A model generated the notes under the pieces. The model made no database searches. It saw nothing but the letters and a program-made list of their open reading frames with translations, and was not told where the DNA came from. 36,422 nt of DNA from an uncultured Porphyromonadaceae bacterium (GTDB lineage Bacteria; Bacteroidota; Bacteroidia; Bacteroidales; Muribaculaceae), in NCBI GenBank assembly GCA_902495075.1, contig CABUVO010000037.1:1-36422 (forward strand). The letters run 5' to 3'. Numbering within the stretch: the first letter of the stretch is position 1; each line of letters begins with the position of its first letter. Positions 33,419-36,422 of the stretch are shown one piece after another. Made by a program: the position numbers and the translations under genes.

Positions 33419-35464
33419 ATGGCAACAGGTAAAATCGGGGTTACAACTGAAAATATTTTCCCCGTTATCAAAAAGTTCTTATACAGCGACCACGAAATCT
33501 TTCTGCGTGAGCTCGTATCAAACGCAATCGACGCAACACAAAAACTCAAAACCCTCTCCTCTTTCGGCGAGTTCAAAGGCGAGCTTGGCGAGATGAACGT
33601 CAAAGTAACCGTTGACAAAGAGAAAGGCACTCTTACTGTTTCCGATCACGGTATCGGCATGGATGCCGAGGATGTTGACAAATACATCAACCAAATCGCT
33701 TTCTCTGGTGCTGAGGAATTCCTTGAGAAATATAAAGATACCGCCAATTCCATCATCGGTCATTTCGGACTCGGTTTCTATTCAGCCTTTATGGTTTCTA
33801 AGAAAGTGGAGATCCGTTCCCTTTCCTACAAGGAGGGAGCCAAGGCTGTGGAATGGAGCTGCGATGGCAGTCCTGAATACGAAATGAAGGAAATCGAAAA
33901 AGCTGAACGAGGCACAGACGTCATCCTCTACATTGACGATGACAACAAAGAATTCCTTGAGCAGGCTCGCATCGACACCCTTCTTAAGAAATATTGCCGC
34001 TTCCTTCCCGTGCCGGTCATCAGTGGCAAGGAACAGGAATGGAAAGACGGCAAATATGTCGATACCGACAAAGACCGCGTAATCAACGCCACCGAACCTC
34101 TCTGGACAAAGAAACCTTCCGAGCTCACGGATGAGGATTATCTTAAGTTCTATCATGAACTTCGTCCGGGCGAAGAAGATCCAATGTTCTGGATTCATCT
34201 GAACGTTGACTATCCCTTCACCCTCACCGGTATCCTTTATTTCCCGAAGATCAAGAACAACATCGACATCCAGCGCAACCGCATACAGCTTTATTGCAAC
34301 CAGGTATATGTCACCGATCAGGTGGAAGGTGTTGTGCCGGAATTCATGATGCTCATGCAAGGCGTCATCGATTCTCCCGATATACCGCTGAACGTCAGCC
34401 GCAGTTATCTGCAGGCAGACCAGCAGGTGAAGAAGATTTCTTCCTACATCTCCAAGAAAGTTGCCGAAAAACTCGATAAGATGTTTAAAGACGACCGTAA
34501 GGAGTTTGAGAAGAAATGGGATGATATCGAAGTATTCATCAAATACGGCATGCTTACCGATGAGAAATTCTTCGAATCGGCAAAGAAATTCTTCCTCCTC
34601 AAGGATGTAAATGACAACTATTACACTCTTGAAGAATACCGCAAACTTGTTGAAGCCAACCAGACTGACAAGGAAGGTATGGTGATCTACATCTATGCAT
34701 CCGACAAGACAGCGCAGTATGCCTACATCCGTGGAGCTGAAGAGAAAGGATACAATGTGCTTTTGCTCAACGGTCAACTCGACCAGCACGCCGTGGGTAT
34801 GCTTGAGAGCAAACTGGAGAAAACACGCTTTGTACGTGTGGATTCCGACACTCCCGAACGACTCATCCAGAAAGACAATGAGAAAAAAGCTGATCTCACT
34901 CCGCTTCAGGCAGATATGCTGACAAGTATTTTCCGCACGCAGATGCCGGAAGTGAAAGACACCAACTTCATTGTTGAATATAACGCACTCTCTGAGAATG
35001 ACGCACCTGCAGTGATCACCCAGAACGAGATGATGCGTCGTATGAAGGACATGGCAGCGTTGCAACCTGGCATGAATTTCTATGGTCAGATGCCTGACAT
35101 GTATTCATTGGTTATCAACACCGAGCAACCCGCCGTGAAACGCATCCTGAAAGGTGCAGAAGACAGTGTGGAGAGCGTTGTCAAACCCATCCGCGACGAG
35201 ATAGAATCCTTCAACACTCAGATTTCCGACCTCCGCAAGAAACTTGAGGAGAAAGATGCCGGCAAAGACGCCATCAACAAACAGGTATCCGATCTTGAGG
35301 CAGAAGTTGGCAAGAGCCGTGAGAAAGAGGAAAACATCATCAAAGAGTATGGAGCCGGAGTAGCGAACGTTAAGCAGATCATCGACCTTGCCCTCCTGCA
35401 GAGCGGTCTGCTGAAAGGCGAAGCCCTCTCCGAGTTCATCCGCCGCTCCGCCGCACTCCTGTAA
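33419..35464 (+). CDS. htpG: HSP90-family chaperone HtpG
   Basis: A 681-residue cytoplasmic ATP-dependent chaperone. The N-terminal GHKL ATPase domain (~1-230) has LRELVSNAIDATQKLKTL (catalytic Glu and Asn of the N box), LTVSDHGIGMDAEDV, and SIIGHFGLGFYSAFMV (glycine lid loop). The middle domain follows (FWIHLNVDYPFTLTGILYFP, IDSPDIPLNVSRSYLQAD), then the C-terminal dimerisation domain (~500-681). A coiled-coil-like EKDAGKDAINKQVSDLEAEV segment near the end is typical of Bacteroidota HtpG. No near neighbour on either side appears co-transcribed. Confidence 0.97.
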   Translation: MATGKIGVTTENIFPVIKKFLYSDHEIFLRELVSNAIDATQKLKTLSSFGEFKGELGEMNVKVTVDKEKGTLTVSDHGIGMDAEDVDKYINQIAFSGAEEFLEKYKDTANSIIGHFGLGFYSAFMVSKKVEIRSLSYKEGAKAVEWSCDGSPEYEMKEIEKAERGTDVILYIDDDNKEFLEQARIDTLLKKYCRFLPVPVISGKEQEWKDGKYVDTDKDRVINATEPLWTKKPSELTDEDYLKFYHELRPGEEDPMFWIHLNVDYPFTLTGILYFPKIKNNIDIQRNRIQLYCNQVYVTDQVEGVVPEFMMLMQGVIDSPDIPLNVSRSYLQADQQVKKISSYISKKVAEKLDKMFKDDRKEFEKKWDDIEVFIKYGMLTDEKFFESAKKFFLLKDVNDNYYTLEEYRKLVEANQTDKEGMVIYIYASDKTAQYAYIRGAEEKGYNVLLLNGQLDQHAVGMLESKLEKTRFVRVDSDTPERLIQKDNEKKADLTPLQADMLTSIFRTQMPEVKDTNFIVEYNALSENDAPAVITQNEMMRRMKDMAALQPGMNFYGQMPDMYSLVINTEQPAVKRILKGAEDSVESVVKPIRDEIESFNTQISDLRKKLEEKDAGKDAINKQVSDLEAEVGKSREKEENIIKEYGAGVANVKQIIDLALLQSGLLKGEALSEFIRRSAALL

Positions 35465-35501
35465 GAGAAAGGCGTTAGATTTTAGGCTTTAGGCTTTAGG
35501 C

Positions 35502-35595
35502 GTTAGCGTTAGTTTGAGACGTTAGCGTTAGTTTGAGACGTTAGCTTTAGTTTGAGGCGTTAGCGTTAGTTTGAGGCGTAGCGTTAGTTTGAGGC
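35502..35595. repeat. Five-unit 19-bp tandem repeat
   Basis: Four 19-bp units (35502-35520, 35521-35539, 35540-35558, 35559-35577) and one 18-bp unit (35578-35595), consensus GTTAGCGTTAGTTTGAGRC. They are preceded by TTTAGGC/GTTAGGC short units (35472-35501). There are no spacers, so this is not a CRISPR. Confidence 0.9.
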
Positions 35596-35639
35596 GTTAG
35601 CTCTTCAGAAGAGTATCATCCGAAACATTTGTTACTTCA

Positions 35640-35654
35640 ACCCTCGACGAGGGT
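35640..35654. repeat. Perfect 15-bp palindrome
   Basis: ACCCTCG-A-CGAGGGT, 7-bp arms around one base, 10 bp before the long hairpin at 35664. A related imperfect palindrome, arms GCGGCCTC / GAGGTCGC with a GAA loop, lies at 35736-35754. Confidence 0.7.
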
Positions 35655-35663
35655 AATTAGTTA

Positions 35664-35719
35664 TAACCCCATGTCGATTAAAGCACGATTTCATGAGTGC
35701 TTTAATTGGCATGGGGTTA
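35664..35719. repeat. Long 23-bp-stem hairpin
   Basis: Arms 35664-35686 and 35697-35719 pair over all 23 positions with only two G-T wobbles, around a 10-nt loop. The outer part reads TAACCCCATG and the inner part TTAAAGCAC. There is no T-run on either side, so it is a poor intrinsic terminator. It may belong to a palindromic repeat family. Confidence 0.8.
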
Positions 35720-35754
35720 ACTCTATCGCCTCACTGCGGCCTCGAAGAGGTCGC

Positions 35755-36251
35755 TTAATTGACACCTTAAGCAATCGCGAATTGCGCCACCGATCATACC
35801 TGCTAGTGCCTCAGGTTCTTCATAAAATAAGACGCGAAGGCGCGAAGATTAAAAGCCTTTGATACAACAGCTTAAACACAGAGCCACAGAGAAACAGAGG
35901 TTTAGATCAATATTTAATGTGAAATGTTTAATTTTAAGGCGCAGAGACATCTTGCGATGTTGACAGAGACGCAGAGTCAGAGAGCCTCTGTCATCAAACC
36001 ATTCAACATTATACATCATTAGTGGTGCTTTAGAAGCTATATCTTAATTTTGGGAAACAGGATAACATAGGAAACGAGGCATCGCGGATATCCTCATATG
36101 CCTATGGCATTGAGGATGGAGACGCGGATGTAGCGGATGGCACGCGGATTCTCCGCGTAATCCCTGCTGCATCGTCAGATGCAAAGGCATCCGCGATGCC
36201 ATGAAATCAACGCAGTTTTAATGATTAAACTCATAACATTGCCGAATCAAG
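35755..36251. repeat. Palindrome-rich intergenic stretch without genes
   Basis: I see no credible gene. Contents: GACGCGAAGGCGCGAAG and CACAGAGCCACAGAG type short repeats; ACATC-TTGC-GATGT near 35948; a 7-bp pair GACAGAG / CTCTGTC around 35960-35990; and a cluster of hairpins at 36090-36117 (ATCCTCATATGCC / GGCATTGAGGAT), 36142-36158 (ACGCGGA / TCCGCGT), 36168-36183 (TGCATC / GATGCA) and 36186-36200 (GGCATC / GATGCC). Confidence 0.75.
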
Positions 36252-36298
36252 CTCTGTGTCTCCGTCAGGTCGTTTACGACCCTCAGTGCCTAAAATCT
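36252..36298. repeat. Dispersed intergenic repeat, copy 2
   Basis: Closely similar to 29065-29111: CTCTGTGTCTCCG, GGTCGTTTACGACC (a perfect 5-bp-arm palindrome here) and CCTAAAATCT, in the same orientation. After it come CTCTGTACCTCTGTGCCTCT short repeats and ~60 bp with nothing recognisable to the window end. Confidence 0.75.
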
Positions 36299-36422
36299 AA
36301 GCATGATTTTGCAGCTAAATCTCTGTACCTCTGTGCCTCTGTGTTATGATTTTTCGTGACATTAATCTAATTATAATTCAAAGTGTCGAACATGATGCCG
36401 GATGGCTCAGCGTCTTCGCAGA

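Noticed and set aside
33782..35065. A 427-codon open frame on the minus strand within htpG
   Set aside because: Antisense shadow of a strongly conserved gene; the translation is His/Phe/Val-rich without any domain.
35502..35595. CRISPR-like regular repeat
   Set aside because: Units are contiguous 19-mers without spacers and there are no cas genes.
35629..35862. A 77-codon plus-strand frame in the repeat-rich end
   Set aside because: It reads straight through the 23-bp hairpin and two palindromes and has no signal or domain; the repeats explain the open frame.

Overview
The window looks like a chromosomal segment of a gut-type Bacteroidota (order Bacteroidales, plausibly Muribaculaceae; the family call is inference). 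Evidence: a SusC/SusD pair with a linked ECF sigma factor/FecR pair, Bacteroidota-type promoters (TAnnTTTG), lipoproteins, DUF5106-thioredoxin and WG-repeat proteins, a Por-type C-terminal tail, and starts without clear Shine-Dalgarno sequences. No tRNA, rRNA, CRISPR array, IS transposase or prophage gene was seen.

Region 1 (1-16.1 kb, all minus strand) is a polysaccharide-utilisation-type locus. Read in transcription order it holds two EEP-family (endonuclease/exonuclease/phosphatase) exported proteins, a large exported DUF6259-like TIM-barrel protein, an ECF sigma factor and its FecR anti-sigma factor, a small lipoprotein, SusC with an N-terminal STN signalling domain, SusD, an exported beta-helix protein with a type IX secretion-like tail, a strong terminator, a GH50/agarase-like glycoside hydrolase, and the start of an MFS transporter cut by the window edge. 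The STN domain, FecR and sigma factor suggest classical trans-envelope induction by the imported glycan. An identical ECF-type promoter signature (TTAGCGGAA-N13-GTGTC) lies upstream of the sigma gene and of the EEP pair. The EEP pair is bracketed by inverted copies of a 140-170 bp repeat.

Region 2 (16.5-29 kb, plus strand) is mostly housekeeping: a BadF/NAGK-like kinase, an SGNH hydrolase, a DUF5106-thioredoxin protein, DoxX and MnmA in a tight run; a 183-bp MITE-like inverted-repeat element; a DUF151 nuclease with a UVR motif; ArgR; an ArgC homologue that has lost its catalytic cysteine; a short SSB; SpeA; TruA; LigA; and Rpe. Several gaps between these genes are filled by low-complexity short-unit arrays.

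Region 3 (29-36.4 kb) has a DUF1016/YhcG PD-(D/E)XK nuclease, then a gene-free 660 bp that holds a strongly structured candidate small RNA with its own promoter and terminator. After it come two lipoprotein genes (one with WG-type repeats), a strong terminator, a sigma-54-like promoter and htpG. The last ~950 bp has no credible gene and is packed with tandem repeats, palindromes and dispersed repeats.

Most interesting for follow-up: the structured RNA at about 30551-30868, the cysteine-less ArgC-like protein beside argR, the shared ECF promoter signature, and the inverted repeats around the EEP pair. All calls come from reading the sequence; no database search was run.
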